Source of the DNA: Methylomonas lenta | Lineage (GTDB): Bacteria; Pseudomonadota; Gammaproteobacteria; Methylococcales; Methylomonadaceae | Direction of reading: 5' to 3' | Length of the DNA stretch: 60,614 bases | NCBI RefSeq assembly: GCF_001644015.1 | Contig: NZ_LUUI01000113.1 | Coordinates: 1-60,614 of the forward strand | The notes under the pieces: model-generated | The model's database searches: none | The model's input: the letters and a program-made list of their open reading frames with translations, nothing else | Told to the model about the DNA's origin: nothing | Position numbers and translations under genes: made by a program | In this document: piece by piece, positions 18,191-26,886 of the stretch | Layout: each line of letters opens with the position of its first letter | Position numbering within the stretch: the stretch's first letter is position 1

Positions 18191-19483
18191 ATGAACGACA
18201 CTACTTCTGCTGCCCCTGCAAATTTGTTATTTGTTGATGACGAACCGAATATTCTGAAATCACTTAAACGTCTATTCAGATCGTCCGATTACAACGTGTT
18301 GCTGGCTGAAAATGGCGAACAAGGTTTGCAGGTACTCAGCGAAAATGCAGTCGACTTAATTATTTCCGATATGCGGATGCCACAAATGGATGGGGCCGAG
18401 TTTTTATCTCAGGCCGCCGAACGCTGGCCCGACACCGTACGTATATTATTGACCGGTTACGCAGACATTGAATCCACAGTTACCGCCGTCAACAAAGGCC
18501 GGATTTATAGTTACTGCAGCAAACCCTGGGAAGATAATGAATTAAAAATTTTAGTCAATAATGCTCTAGAGCAAAAACGTTTACGCGAAGAGCGGCGACA
18601 ATTATTTGCCATAATTAATCAGCAAAACGAAGAACTAAAACTACTAAACGATCAGTTGGAAAATAAAGTGCAGTTGCGGACAGAGCAATTAAAACTGTCC
18701 TTGCAGCGTATTGATAACGCGCATAATGTGTTGAAAAAACAATTTACTAACACAATTAAAACCTTTGCCCGCATCATCGAAATGCGACCCGGCATCAAAA
18801 GTGGCCATTCCAAATACATTGCCGAAAACGCTAAAGCACTGGCTCAACACATGAATGTGGATAACGAAGCGCAAAAAGATATTCTTTATGCCGGCTTGTT
18901 ATTACAAATAGGCAAAATCAGCTTACCAGACAATCTGCTTCGGCAACCGCTCAATGAAATGACCACTGCGGGTAAACGACGCTACCTGAACCACGGACAG
19001 GAAGGTTGGGGTTTGTTAAATGGTATTGATCAACTACAAAATGCTGCAGAACTCATCCTGTATCAGCATGAGTATTTTGATGGCACCGGTGAGCCGAGTG
19101 GTTGGGCTGGCGATAAAATCCCGCTGGGTTCCAGAATTTTAGCTGTGATACGCGATTACATCTGTTGCCTGGATGGATTTATCACCGGCAAAGTCATGAG
19201 CATAGAGCAAGCTCATCAGTATCTGCTGAAAAAAAGCAACAGTCTCTATGATCCTGAGGTAGTTGAACATTTTTTACAAATGCTGACAGAGTCAAAATCA
19301 GAGGATGAGCGGCCGATTATCGAAATATCCTGGACTCAATTACAACCTGGCATGGAAGCGGCTGAAATCATACACAACGGTATACTGTATTTAAAAGACC
19401 AAATACTGACCAATAGTCAAGTCGATAAAGTGCTGGAAATGCGCAGACACAGCAAAGACTTGGTTCTTAAAGTGCGGATTTAA
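18191..19483 (+). CDS. Response regulator with degenerate HD-GYP domain
   Basis: 430 residues from ATG 18191. Residues 1-125 are a receiver (LLFVDDEPNIL, phospho-Asp in LIISDMRMPQMDG, LTGYAD, CSKPW). A coiled coil spans ~130-195. Residues ~200-370 match the HD-GYP c-di-GMP phosphodiesterase fold but lack its key residues: the HD pair is replaced in LYAGLLLQIGKISLPD, and GYP reads GEP in HEYFDGTGEPSGWAG. Catalysis is therefore unlikely; a binding or scaffold role is more likely. A short C-terminal region (~375-430) resembles those seen after such domains. It is paired with the hemerythrin kinase just upstream. Confidence 0.85.
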   Translation: MNDTTSAAPANLLFVDDEPNILKSLKRLFRSSDYNVLLAENGEQGLQVLSENAVDLIISDMRMPQMDGAEFLSQAAERWPDTVRILLTGYADIESTVTAVNKGRIYSYCSKPWEDNELKILVNNALEQKRLREERRQLFAIINQQNEELKLLNDQLENKVQLRTEQLKLSLQRIDNAHNVLKKQFTNTIKTFARIIEMRPGIKSGHSKYIAENAKALAQHMNVDNEAQKDILYAGLLLQIGKISLPDNLLRQPLNEMTTAGKRRYLNHGQEGWGLLNGIDQLQNAAELILYQHEYFDGTGEPSGWAGDKIPLGSRILAVIRDYICCLDGFITGKVMSIEQAHQYLLKKSNSLYDPEVVEHFLQMLTESKSEDERPIIEISWTQLQPGMEAAEIIHNGILYLKDQILTNSQVDKVLEMRRHSKDLVLKVRI

Positions 19484-19489
19484 TTTAGG

Positions 19490-20209
19490 CTAGTTCACTC
19501 CATAACGCTTGAATAAATAGCGTAGCTCTTCCATGCCATCCTCGATCGAACATGACACCGATTGCGACAGTAAATCCAACAAAATAATCCCGTTCACCGC
19601 ACCATCTTCAGTAATCGCTGACCTCAAACGCCCGGCCAGAGCACGGTTAATAGTTTTTAATTCCTTGTAAATGTTCGTCAAGCCATCCAGATCTAGCGAA
19701 TAAGTTTTGCCATCTTTGTATAAAAAATATTGCGCCAGCAAAAACATGGAGCTAGTGCGATAAATAGTTTCATCCTCACTGGCCAGCGGCAAATGAAAGC
19801 GAGCCATCGGTTTAAGATACTCAGTATGAGGACAGGGACTGGTGGCGATAATCAGGCCTAATATCGAACTTAATACCCGTTGCACGCTAGTCTCGCCGCT
19901 AATACTGCGCTCTGGAGTTACAACTTCCAGCTGTACGGTTTGATAAGATGTCATCGCACCACATAAATCAATCAATGGCACCAAATTAGCAGCGACCGGG
20001 CACAACGGTACGTCGGTTTTTTTTAAAGGGCAATTGCTGCATTGATGATATTCCAGCGCAGCCCAAACCGGCACCGCTTCATGTTGCTGCGGAATAAAAC
20101 GATTGCTAGCTTTGTCGATATTGATGGGAAACTCCAGCTTTTTGCCATCGACAAACGCCAATTTATATAAAAACTGTAATTGCGATTCGTCCGATACTTC
20201 CAAAGCCAT
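19490..20209 (-). CDS. Conserved-looking protein with CxxCP/CPVA cysteines, function unknown
   Basis: 239 residues, no family recognised. Around residues 56-75 it has CSNCPLKKTDVPLCPVAANL, a four-residue-spaced cysteine pair plus a third cysteine that could bind a metal or act in redox. The rest is a mixed alpha/beta region with an MTSYQTVQLEVVTPERSISG stretch. It lies on the strand opposite the two receiver genes: convergent with one (6 bases apart) and divergent from the next (50 bases). That location inside a signalling block suggests a related regulatory job. No signal peptide or membrane helix. Confidence 0.65.
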   Translation of the reverse strand: MALEVSDESQLQFLYKLAFVDGKKLEFPINIDKASNRFIPQQHEAVPVWAALEYHQCSNCPLKKTDVPLCPVAANLVPLIDLCGAMTSYQTVQLEVVTPERSISGETSVQRVLSSILGLIIATSPCPHTEYLKPMARFHLPLASEDETIYRTSSMFLLAQYFLYKDGKTYSLDLDGLTNIYKELKTINRALAGRLRSAITEDGAVNGIILLDLLSQSVSCSIEDGMEELRYLFKRYGVN

Positions 20210-20259
20210 ATTTTTCCTTTATGCTATAACTTACAGTTAAAACTAACAGACATCAAAAC

Positions 20260-20808
20260 ATGAATCCTGAGACTGCAAAAATTCTACTCGTCGATGATGA
20301 AGCCAACATCTTAAAAGCACTTGCGAGAGTATTAAAGCATTATTCAATCACTACAGCCAGTTGTGGCCCGGAAGCTTTGTTGTTGGCTGCAGCCAATGAA
20401 TTTGACATTGTCATTTCGGATTACAAAATGCCGGAAATGGATGGCATCAGTTTTCTGGAGAAATTCATGACCATTCAACCCAATGCAATACGCATGATCG
20501 TAACAGGTTATGCCGACCTTGATACAGCTCAAAACGCCATCAACATGCTGGGTGTGTTTCGCTTTATCAATAAACCCTGGAACAACCTTGAAATTCTGAA
20601 TGCCATTGAGAAAGGCCTGGAATTGAAACGGATATTGCAGGAAAACAAAGAACTGGCTGATCAAGTTCGCCAGCAGCAAGCACAATTGAATCATCAAGAA
20701 AGCATTTTAAAAGCCCTCGAAGCCGAAGAACCCGGCATTACCAAAGTCAACTGGGCTGCAGATGGCTCGATTATTCTGGATGAAGCGGAATACAACGACG
20801 AGCTATAA
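20260..20808 (+). CDS. Response regulator, receiver plus coiled-coil tail
   Basis: 182 residues. The receiver spans ~1-125 with ILLVDDEANILKALARVL, phospho-Asp in IVISDYKMPEMDG, VTGYAD and INKPW. It is followed by a coiled coil (~130-155, ENKELADQVRQQQAQLNHQE) and a short acidic tail, with no DNA-binding or enzymatic output domain. Its stop (TAA 20806-20808) directly abuts the ATG of the ATPase gene, so the two are translationally coupled, and the output is probably that ATPase or a partner. The receiver resembles that of the regulator at 18191, including the TGYAD and NKPW/SKPW motifs. Confidence 0.88.
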   Translation: MNPETAKILLVDDEANILKALARVLKHYSITTASCGPEALLLAAANEFDIVISDYKMPEMDGISFLEKFMTIQPNAIRMIVTGYADLDTAQNAINMLGVFRFINKPWNNLEILNAIEKGLELKRILQENKELADQVRQQQAQLNHQESILKALEAEEPGITKVNWAADGSIILDEAEYNDEL

Positions 20809-22596
20809 ATGCTGATGCGAGAAGAAAGTAAAACCGAAGACCAAAAACTGGATATTCATCAAGTCATCGTCTGGCTGGAAGATGATGACATACTGTCTAC
20901 AACAGACCTTGAGAAATGCCGCCAATATGCTCAGGCCGGGATAAACAGCCACAAACACCCGCTTAAAATACTCGCTGAATGTGAGCTTGCCGACAAATCC
21001 ATGCTTGGCAAACTCATCACACAAGAAGACCTCACACAATGGCTGGCCAAGAAACTAGCCATGTTTTATTACTACTTCGATCCGCTGCGCATAGATGTGG
21101 CAAAAGTCACTACACTGTTTAGCAAAGCCTACGCCAGCAATTACAACATTCTGCCGATTAAAATCAGCGACGATGAAATCGTGGTGGCTACTGCAGAACC
21201 CTGGGTACAATCCTGGAAACAAGATTTAGCCAAAATGCACAGCGGCCAGATTCATTGCGTCTTTGCCAACCCGGATGAAATCAAACGTTATCTAAATGAG
21301 TTTTACAATTTTTCCAGTTCGTTAAAAGGCGCTGGCAGCCAAAGCGGCCAAAACGACAATAACGCCGTACAAAATTTCGAACAACTACTTGAGCTCAGCA
21401 AAAATGCCGATTTGGATGCCAATAACCAGCACATTGTCAATCTGGTCAACTGGCTGCTGCAATTTGCTTTTGATCAACGCGCCAGCGACATCCATATCGA
21501 GCCGCGCCGCCAACAAGGCAATGTGCGCTTTAGAATAGACGGCATTCTGCACCAGGTCTATCAATTACCCAAACCGATTTTGAATGCGGTGCTAAGTCGC
21601 TTGAAAATTATCGGTCGGATGAATATCGCTGAAAAACGGCTACCGCAAGATGGTCGTATCAAAACCCAGAGCATCAGCGGCAAAGAAATCGAGCTCAGAC
21701 TCTCCACCATGCCGACTGCATTTGGCGAAAAACTGGTGATGCGCATATTCGATCCGGAAGTCCTGTTACGTAATTACGAACAACTAGGTTTCAACAAGCA
21801 GGAACTCAAGATCTGGAACCAAATGACCAGCCAAAGCCATGGCATTATTCTGGTCACCGGCCCCACCGGTTCCGGCAAAACCACCACGCTGTATTCCACT
21901 CTAAAAAGATTGGCGACGCCGGAAATCAACCTCTGTACAGTCGAAGACCCCATCGAGCAAATCGAACCCAGCTTTAATCAAATGCAAGTGCATGCCGGCA
22001 TCGGACTGGATTTTGCCAGCGGCATCCGCACCTTAATGCGACAAGACCCGGACATCATCATGGTCGGCGAGATTCGTGACATGGAAACTGCTGAAATGGC
22101 CGTACAAGCTTCGCTGACCGGGCACTTAGTGTTTTCCACCCTACATACAAACAACGCACCCGCAGCAGTCACACGCTTACTTAACATTGGTGTTCCGGCT
22201 TATTTGATTCAACAAACCCTGTTAGGCATCATGGCCCAACGCCTGATTCGGGTGTTGTGCCACTGCAAGACCGCTATTACCGTTGATGAAGCACAATGGC
22301 AAGCCCTGGTCGCACCGTTTAAAGTGGCCACACCGAAAAAAATCTATCAAGCGGTTGGCTGTAAGGAATGCCGCAACACTGGCTTTGCCGGCCGGATTGG
22401 CATTTACGAAATCTTTGAAAACAGCCCTAGCCTGCAAAGAATAATTGTAGAAGGCTGCGACATCGCAACTTTACAAAAGCAAGCTATTAAGGAAGGTATG
22501 CGACCTTTACGTCTCAGCGGTGCCGAAAAAGTCGCCGCTGGTATCACCACCATTGAAGAAGTCATGCGCGTAGCGCCGGAGAGAATTGACCTATAA
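20809..22596 (+). CDS. GspE/PilB-type secretion ATPase, orphan
   Basis: 595 residues. An N-terminal GspE-like domain (~50-170) is followed by the ATPase core: ASDIHIEPRRQQGNVRFRID, Walker A GPTGSGKTTTLYSTL, Asp box VEDPIEQ, Walker B DPDIIMVGEIRDMETAE, His box FSTLHTNNAP. Near the C-terminus a Cys-rich zinc motif runs from CHCKTAI to CKECRNTGFAGRIGIYE. Such ATPases power type II secretion or type IV pilus assembly. No gspF/pilC or pseudopilin gene is nearby. Instead it is directly downstream of a receiver gene, which suggests direct control by phosphorylation. A later ATG at 20815 is an alternative start. Confidence 0.9.
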   Translation: MLMREESKTEDQKLDIHQVIVWLEDDDILSTTDLEKCRQYAQAGINSHKHPLKILAECELADKSMLGKLITQEDLTQWLAKKLAMFYYYFDPLRIDVAKVTTLFSKAYASNYNILPIKISDDEIVVATAEPWVQSWKQDLAKMHSGQIHCVFANPDEIKRYLNEFYNFSSSLKGAGSQSGQNDNNAVQNFEQLLELSKNADLDANNQHIVNLVNWLLQFAFDQRASDIHIEPRRQQGNVRFRIDGILHQVYQLPKPILNAVLSRLKIIGRMNIAEKRLPQDGRIKTQSISGKEIELRLSTMPTAFGEKLVMRIFDPEVLLRNYEQLGFNKQELKIWNQMTSQSHGIILVTGPTGSGKTTTLYSTLKRLATPEINLCTVEDPIEQIEPSFNQMQVHAGIGLDFASGIRTLMRQDPDIIMVGEIRDMETAEMAVQASLTGHLVFSTLHTNNAPAAVTRLLNIGVPAYLIQQTLLGIMAQRLIRVLCHCKTAITVDEAQWQALVAPFKVATPKKIYQAVGCKECRNTGFAGRIGIYEIFENSPSLQRIIVEGCDIATLQKQAIKEGMRPLRLSGAEKVAAGITTIEEVMRVAPERIDL

Positions 22597-22655
22597 ACTT
22601 GCAAAAATGTTTATTTTCCATCAATCTATCAGATACTTACAAATAACCACAAGGA

Positions 22656-22671
22656 TTTAATGAAATCTTAA
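22656..22671. promoter_or_regulatory. Upstream motif shared with the gene at 25439
   Basis: TTTAATGAAATCTTAA, 62 bases before the cytochrome ATG. The same 16-mer with two changes (TTTAATGAAGACTTAA) is at 25328-25343 before the second PEP-CTERM gene. It may be a common regulator site. Confidence 0.3.
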
Positions 22672-22733
22672 TTTGACTTTGATAGTGCCATCACCAAGAA
22701 TTAGAACCTCCTTAAGTTCTATTGGAGATTGAT

Positions 22734-25112
22734 ATGGAACTGTCGCGTAAAGCCCCGCCTCTCATCTGTTTTTTTTGTGTTTTATTTTTAAGTATTGGTC
22801 AAACTCAGGCTGATTCAAAATCGAAAAACACTAACCCGGCACTCTCTTCCCTATCACCTTCTAGTGGAATTCAGAATCAAACCATCACGCTGACTGGACA
22901 AAATTTCGGCAGTAAAAAAGGCAAAATCTATTTTGGCAGCACCAAGCTGAGTGAGAACAAAATCGCCTCCTGGTCGAACACCCGCGTTACCACGTTAGTT
23001 CCGGAAGGAAGTGGCACCGTTGACGTAGAGTTGATGACCAGTAATGAAAAAAGAAGCAACAAGCAATCTTTCAAATACAGTAAATCCTCTTCTGACAGCT
23101 CTGACTCAATAACATCCCCACAATTATCCTCATTATCACCTTCCAGTGGATTGCAGAATCAAACCATCGCGCTGACTGGACAAAATTTCGGCAGTAAAAA
23201 AGGCAAAATCTATTTTGGCAGTGCCGAGCTAATCGAGGACAAAATTGCTTCATGGACTAATACCCAAGTTAAAACTTCGGTTCCTAAAGGCAGTGGCACG
23301 GTTAGCGTACAACTGATGACTAGCAGTGAAAAAAGAAGTAACAAACTGACCTTCACATACAGCAGCAACAATTCAGGCGGCTCAGGTCAGGGAACAAGTT
23401 TCCTCAGCAATTTTAAAATACTAGCCAATAATGATTTAGGCATGCACTGCGTCGACGACGACTTTTCTGTATTTTCGATTTTGCCGCCTTACAACGTGCT
23501 TAATGCCCAAGTGATAGCTCAGGATGCCAACGGCAAACCAAAGCTGGTTGATAAAAATGCTGTAATTTTGCGCTACTCACCTATCCCGGACAGTAACAAT
23601 TCCATTAATTCCACCTCAATTGGTAAAACCAATTTCTGGGACATCGAGCCCACCCGTAATAAAAGCTATGTGGAGTTATTATTCGGCGCCAACTTGGCAA
23701 ATGGACAAGGCATCAAAGATCTATACATGCCCGCCGATGCGCCAGCACTTAGCAATACCAGCTTTGGCTGGAGTGATCATTTAGGCATGTTCGCCGCTGA
23801 AGGCATTCCGATTTTCCCTTTCGACGATCAAAACAATTACAACCCTTATCCTATGTTAAGAGTCAGCGCATTTGACGCCAAAAATCCTAGCGTAGAACTC
23901 GCCCACACTGACGTCGTTGTGCCGGTTTCAGATGAAACCACCTGCAACAACTGTCATGCCACAGGTATAGGAGCCGCCAGCGATAACAAAGTGCTATGGT
24001 CGAAAAACCCAGTGATTTCAGCCCAGGCTAGAGAGAATGTTTTGATTCTGCACGATTTGAATCAAGGTACCCAATTAGTGGCAAACCAACCGGTACTCTG
24101 TGCTGGCTGCCATTATTCACCCGCTCTGGATTTGGCTGGCATCGGCCAACCTTCGGGCAACCAAGTCGGGCATAAATGGATGTCTCAAGTTATGCATGAT
24201 TACCATGCCAATCAGATGACTCAAGTCCAAGTGAACGGCAAAACCATTTTCGATAGCCCGGCCCCAATCGCCGGTCTTGATCCCAGTTTGAATGGTGTCC
24301 CTCCCGCTGACCAACAAGCCTGCTATCAATGTCACCCAGGCTCTAAGACTAAATGCTTACGTGGCGCCATGACAGAAACCGTAACCTGCCAAAACTGCCA
24401 TGGCGACATGGAAGCAGTAGGCGGAGCCCATCCGTTAAAACCTAGCGGCCCCATCAACCAAGTCAATCTCGCAGCCAACCAAACCCGCAAAGCTTGGGTG
24501 GACGAGCCGCGTTGCCAATCCTGCCACACCGGGGATGCCGTCAATCACATGACACCAACAGGTGCCAGCTTGGCCAATGACGGTATTCGTTTAATGCATG
24601 CATTCGATCAAAACGATCCATCCGCCTCGCCATTCTTGGCTACGAATAAACGTTTCGCAGAAAACGACAACAAACTATTCCGTTTTAGTAAAGGACACAG
24701 CGGCGTAGCCTGTGAAGGTTGTCACGGCAGCACTCATGCCATCTGGCCAAGTGATGCTGATCATCCCAATGATGATATTGCCTCCAACGACTTACAAGGT
24801 CATGCCGGCACCATCAGCGAATGCACCACCTGCCACAAAGCCGGTAGTTTGTCGCTAACCACAGCTGGCCCGCATGGCATGCACAATGTCGGTGACCTTC
24901 GTTGGGCACTCGATGAAGATAGAGGTCATCCAGCCTTCTTCGAGAAAAATCCGGATGAATGTAAGGCCTGCCACGGCAGCGATTTAAGGGGCACCGTCCT
25001 GTCTCGTGTCGCTGCTGACAGAAGTTGGCAAACCGAATGGGGCACAAAATCCGTCAAAAAAGGCCAACCGGTCGGCTGCTACACCTGCCACAACGGCCCC
25101 GATGATGATTAA
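22734..25112 (+). CDS. Exported nonahaem c-type cytochrome with two TIG repeats
   Basis: 792 residues from ATG 22734 (GGAG 6 bases upstream). A signal peptide ends near residue 27. Two IPT/TIG immunoglobulin-like repeats, ~30-112 and ~125-206, are almost the same, sharing NQTI.LTGQNFGSKKGKIYFG. Residues ~215-395 form a domain beginning LANNDLGMHCVDDDFSVFS, with no family named here. Nine CxxCH haem sites follow from ~403 to ~785 (CNNCH, CAGCH, CYQCH, CQNCH, CQSCH, CEGCH, CTTCH, CKACH, CYTCH). The protein is exported and probably anchored at the surface or in the periplasm for electron transfer. A strong terminator follows. Partner and substrate are unknown. Confidence 0.9.
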   Translation: MELSRKAPPLICFFCVLFLSIGQTQADSKSKNTNPALSSLSPSSGIQNQTITLTGQNFGSKKGKIYFGSTKLSENKIASWSNTRVTTLVPEGSGTVDVELMTSNEKRSNKQSFKYSKSSSDSSDSITSPQLSSLSPSSGLQNQTIALTGQNFGSKKGKIYFGSAELIEDKIASWTNTQVKTSVPKGSGTVSVQLMTSSEKRSNKLTFTYSSNNSGGSGQGTSFLSNFKILANNDLGMHCVDDDFSVFSILPPYNVLNAQVIAQDANGKPKLVDKNAVILRYSPIPDSNNSINSTSIGKTNFWDIEPTRNKSYVELLFGANLANGQGIKDLYMPADAPALSNTSFGWSDHLGMFAAEGIPIFPFDDQNNYNPYPMLRVSAFDAKNPSVELAHTDVVVPVSDETTCNNCHATGIGAASDNKVLWSKNPVISAQARENVLILHDLNQGTQLVANQPVLCAGCHYSPALDLAGIGQPSGNQVGHKWMSQVMHDYHANQMTQVQVNGKTIFDSPAPIAGLDPSLNGVPPADQQACYQCHPGSKTKCLRGAMTETVTCQNCHGDMEAVGGAHPLKPSGPINQVNLAANQTRKAWVDEPRCQSCHTGDAVNHMTPTGASLANDGIRLMHAFDQNDPSASPFLATNKRFAENDNKLFRFSKGHSGVACEGCHGSTHAIWPSDADHPNDDIASNDLQGHAGTISECTTCHKAGSLSLTTAGPHGMHNVGDLRWALDEDRGHPAFFEKNPDECKACHGSDLRGTVLSRVAADRSWQTEWGTKSVKKGQPVGCYTCHNGPDDD

Positions 25113-25132
25113 TTAATACTGTAAACCTAATA

Positions 25133-25168
25133 AACAAATCAGCTGCCAAATAAGGCAGCTGATTTGTT
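25133..25168. terminator. Terminator after the nonahaem cytochrome
   Basis: AACAAATCAGCTGCC, loop AAATAA, GGCAGCTGATTTGTT: a perfect 15-bp stem 21 bases after the stop. A T-rich stretch (ATATTTTTTAG) follows about 10 bases later. Confidence 0.7.
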
Positions 25169-25327
25169 GATACGATAATATTTTTTAGCCCTTTATTTTA
25201 AGAAAAACTTTATGGCAACAAATTTTAATCTTCGAGCTTTAGCCACAGCCTTCTCGCTAACTATGCCATGATTTGCTGATAAAAAGCCGCAAGCTTGACA
25301 TTAATTTTTCTGAAAATTTAATGCCAA

Positions 25328-25343
25328 TTTAATGAAGACTTAA
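25328..25343. promoter_or_regulatory. Upstream motif shared with the gene at 22734
   Basis: TTTAATGAAGACTTAA, 95 bases before the ATG at 25439, matches the site at 22656-22671 at 14 of 16 positions. Confidence 0.3.
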
Positions 25344-25438
25344 GCTTAAATTTATCTGCATGCGTTATAAGCACCATTCAAACTAAAAAAGCCAACCATT
25401 CATCACCATGCTTTTTCAATTTTTCTAAAGGAAGTGCA

Positions 25439-26545
25439 ATGCATCAACAAATCATTAAAAATAAAGCCCAAATTATCGGTGCTCTGCTAGGTAGTATCAC
25501 TTTACTGGGCAATAGCGCTGTCATGGCCAGCACAACCTATGGCACGCTGGGTAATTTCGATGTTTTTAACGACTCAGACACTAACAGTTATTATGGTTTT
25601 GAAATTGAATTAGAAGGCCTGGATTCCTCTTCAATTGCTAACTACAACGGCAATTATTATACCTATACCAACTGGCATTACGGGGCTGGTCAGGTTAGTA
25701 CTGTTAACGGCAACACCATTGTCCGCTACTACGACAATGGCGCCCACAGCACCGCGCCTTATACTTCACAAATTACCAATACGGGCGGTCATTCATGTAT
25801 TACCATTGATGGCTGTGAACATTTTGGATTGGCTTTAAACGGCGCCCCTACCGCTTCTCGTTATTTCTGGTTGGATCAAAACGGCAATCGAACAACCACC
25901 GTAAGCCTGATTGGTGCACCCATTGCCACTGTATATCAGCCGCCAGCCCCAGCCCCAGGCGCAGCTTTACCACCGCCGCAAGTTCAATTTGTTGTCGAAG
26001 CACCTGAAGCACCCGAAAGACTAGAAGCCAATCAGAAGTTTTCCGATGCTGTTTGGGTCAAAGTTATAAAAACCGAGTTAGACCTGGAAAACATGGCAAA
26101 TCTAAACGATTTGATGGCCGATAACCCCGACAAAATCGCTGATGCGGAACATGACGGTGTCGAAGTGGAATGGAAACTATTACAACGTCGCCTGGATGAT
26201 CCAAATGGGGTTAACAATAAACTCGACAGTGGGGCTCAAGAGGCAGGTAAAAATGCCGAACAGGTCTTGAGAACCTATCAATTCTTCGCGTTTACCGGTA
26301 AATATGATGCTGAACATGAAGCTGAATGTGTAGATGTAGGTACATGCGAAGATGACTTACAGGACAACATCGCAAATGTCGATCTTTACGTCGGCAGACT
26401 GCTAGGACAACAAATGGTTGCTGCCAATTTGAACGGCCCTGTCGAGTTTCCAGCTCAAGTGCCCTTACCGGGCGCTATATGGTTATTTGGTTCAGTCTTG
26501 GCAGGTTTTTTAGGCATTTCGCGTCGTCAAAAAACCATCAATTAA
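25439..26545 (+). CDS. Exported protein with PEP-CTERM (VPLP variant) sorting tail
   Basis: 368 residues, AAGGAAG just upstream. The signal peptide ends near VMAST (~30). The N-terminal half has a Tyr/Asn/Gly-rich beta-type region (FDVFNDSDTNSYYGFEIELE). A Pro/Ala hinge (PPAPAPGAALPPPQ) at ~165-180 leads to an acidic helical region, residues ~185-320, with cysteines in ECVDVGTCEDD. The tail VPLPGAIWLFGSVLAGFLGI-SRRQK is a PEP-CTERM exosortase signal. The body matches no family I recognise. It follows the nonahaem cytochrome after a terminator, so it has its own promoter. Confidence 0.8.
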   Translation: MHQQIIKNKAQIIGALLGSITLLGNSAVMASTTYGTLGNFDVFNDSDTNSYYGFEIELEGLDSSSIANYNGNYYTYTNWHYGAGQVSTVNGNTIVRYYDNGAHSTAPYTSQITNTGGHSCITIDGCEHFGLALNGAPTASRYFWLDQNGNRTTTVSLIGAPIATVYQPPAPAPGAALPPPQVQFVVEAPEAPERLEANQKFSDAVWVKVIKTELDLENMANLNDLMADNPDKIADAEHDGVEVEWKLLQRRLDDPNGVNNKLDSGAQEAGKNAEQVLRTYQFFAFTGKYDAEHEAECVDVGTCEDDLQDNIANVDLYVGRLLGQQMVAANLNGPVEFPAQVPLPGAIWLFGSVLAGFLGISRRQKTIN

Positions 26546-26588
26546 CAAACTGTTGCTAATCAAAATCAGCAGTTAAAACTGCCGCCCA

Positions 26589-26618
26589 GATAGAGACGCA
26601 AAGCTTAGCGTCTCTATC
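26589..26618. terminator. Terminator after the second PEP-CTERM gene
   Basis: GATAGAGACGC, loop AAAGCTTA, GCGTCTCTATC: a perfect 11-bp stem 43 bases after the stop, followed by a short T-rich run (CCTTTCT). The remaining ~270 bases up to the phzF stop show nothing further. Confidence 0.6.
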
Positions 26619-26886
26619 CCTTTCTAAAGCTAAAAAGCATTATAGACAGCCTATCCATCATGTCATTAAACCTTCATGATACCGCCATGCAGTTGATACC
26701 AAACTACCAGCTACTGAAAACACCAAGCCTATGACGCTTATAATATAAATAAAATCAACAACCTATGCTTAGTAAACGCTCAAAGCTTTGTTAATGCAGT
26801 CAGTGAAGTACCCCCACGCCCAATCAAGAATTACTAATTGCATTAAAAACCAAGAGCCTAATCCTGTTGGAAATTTTCAAGATAAT

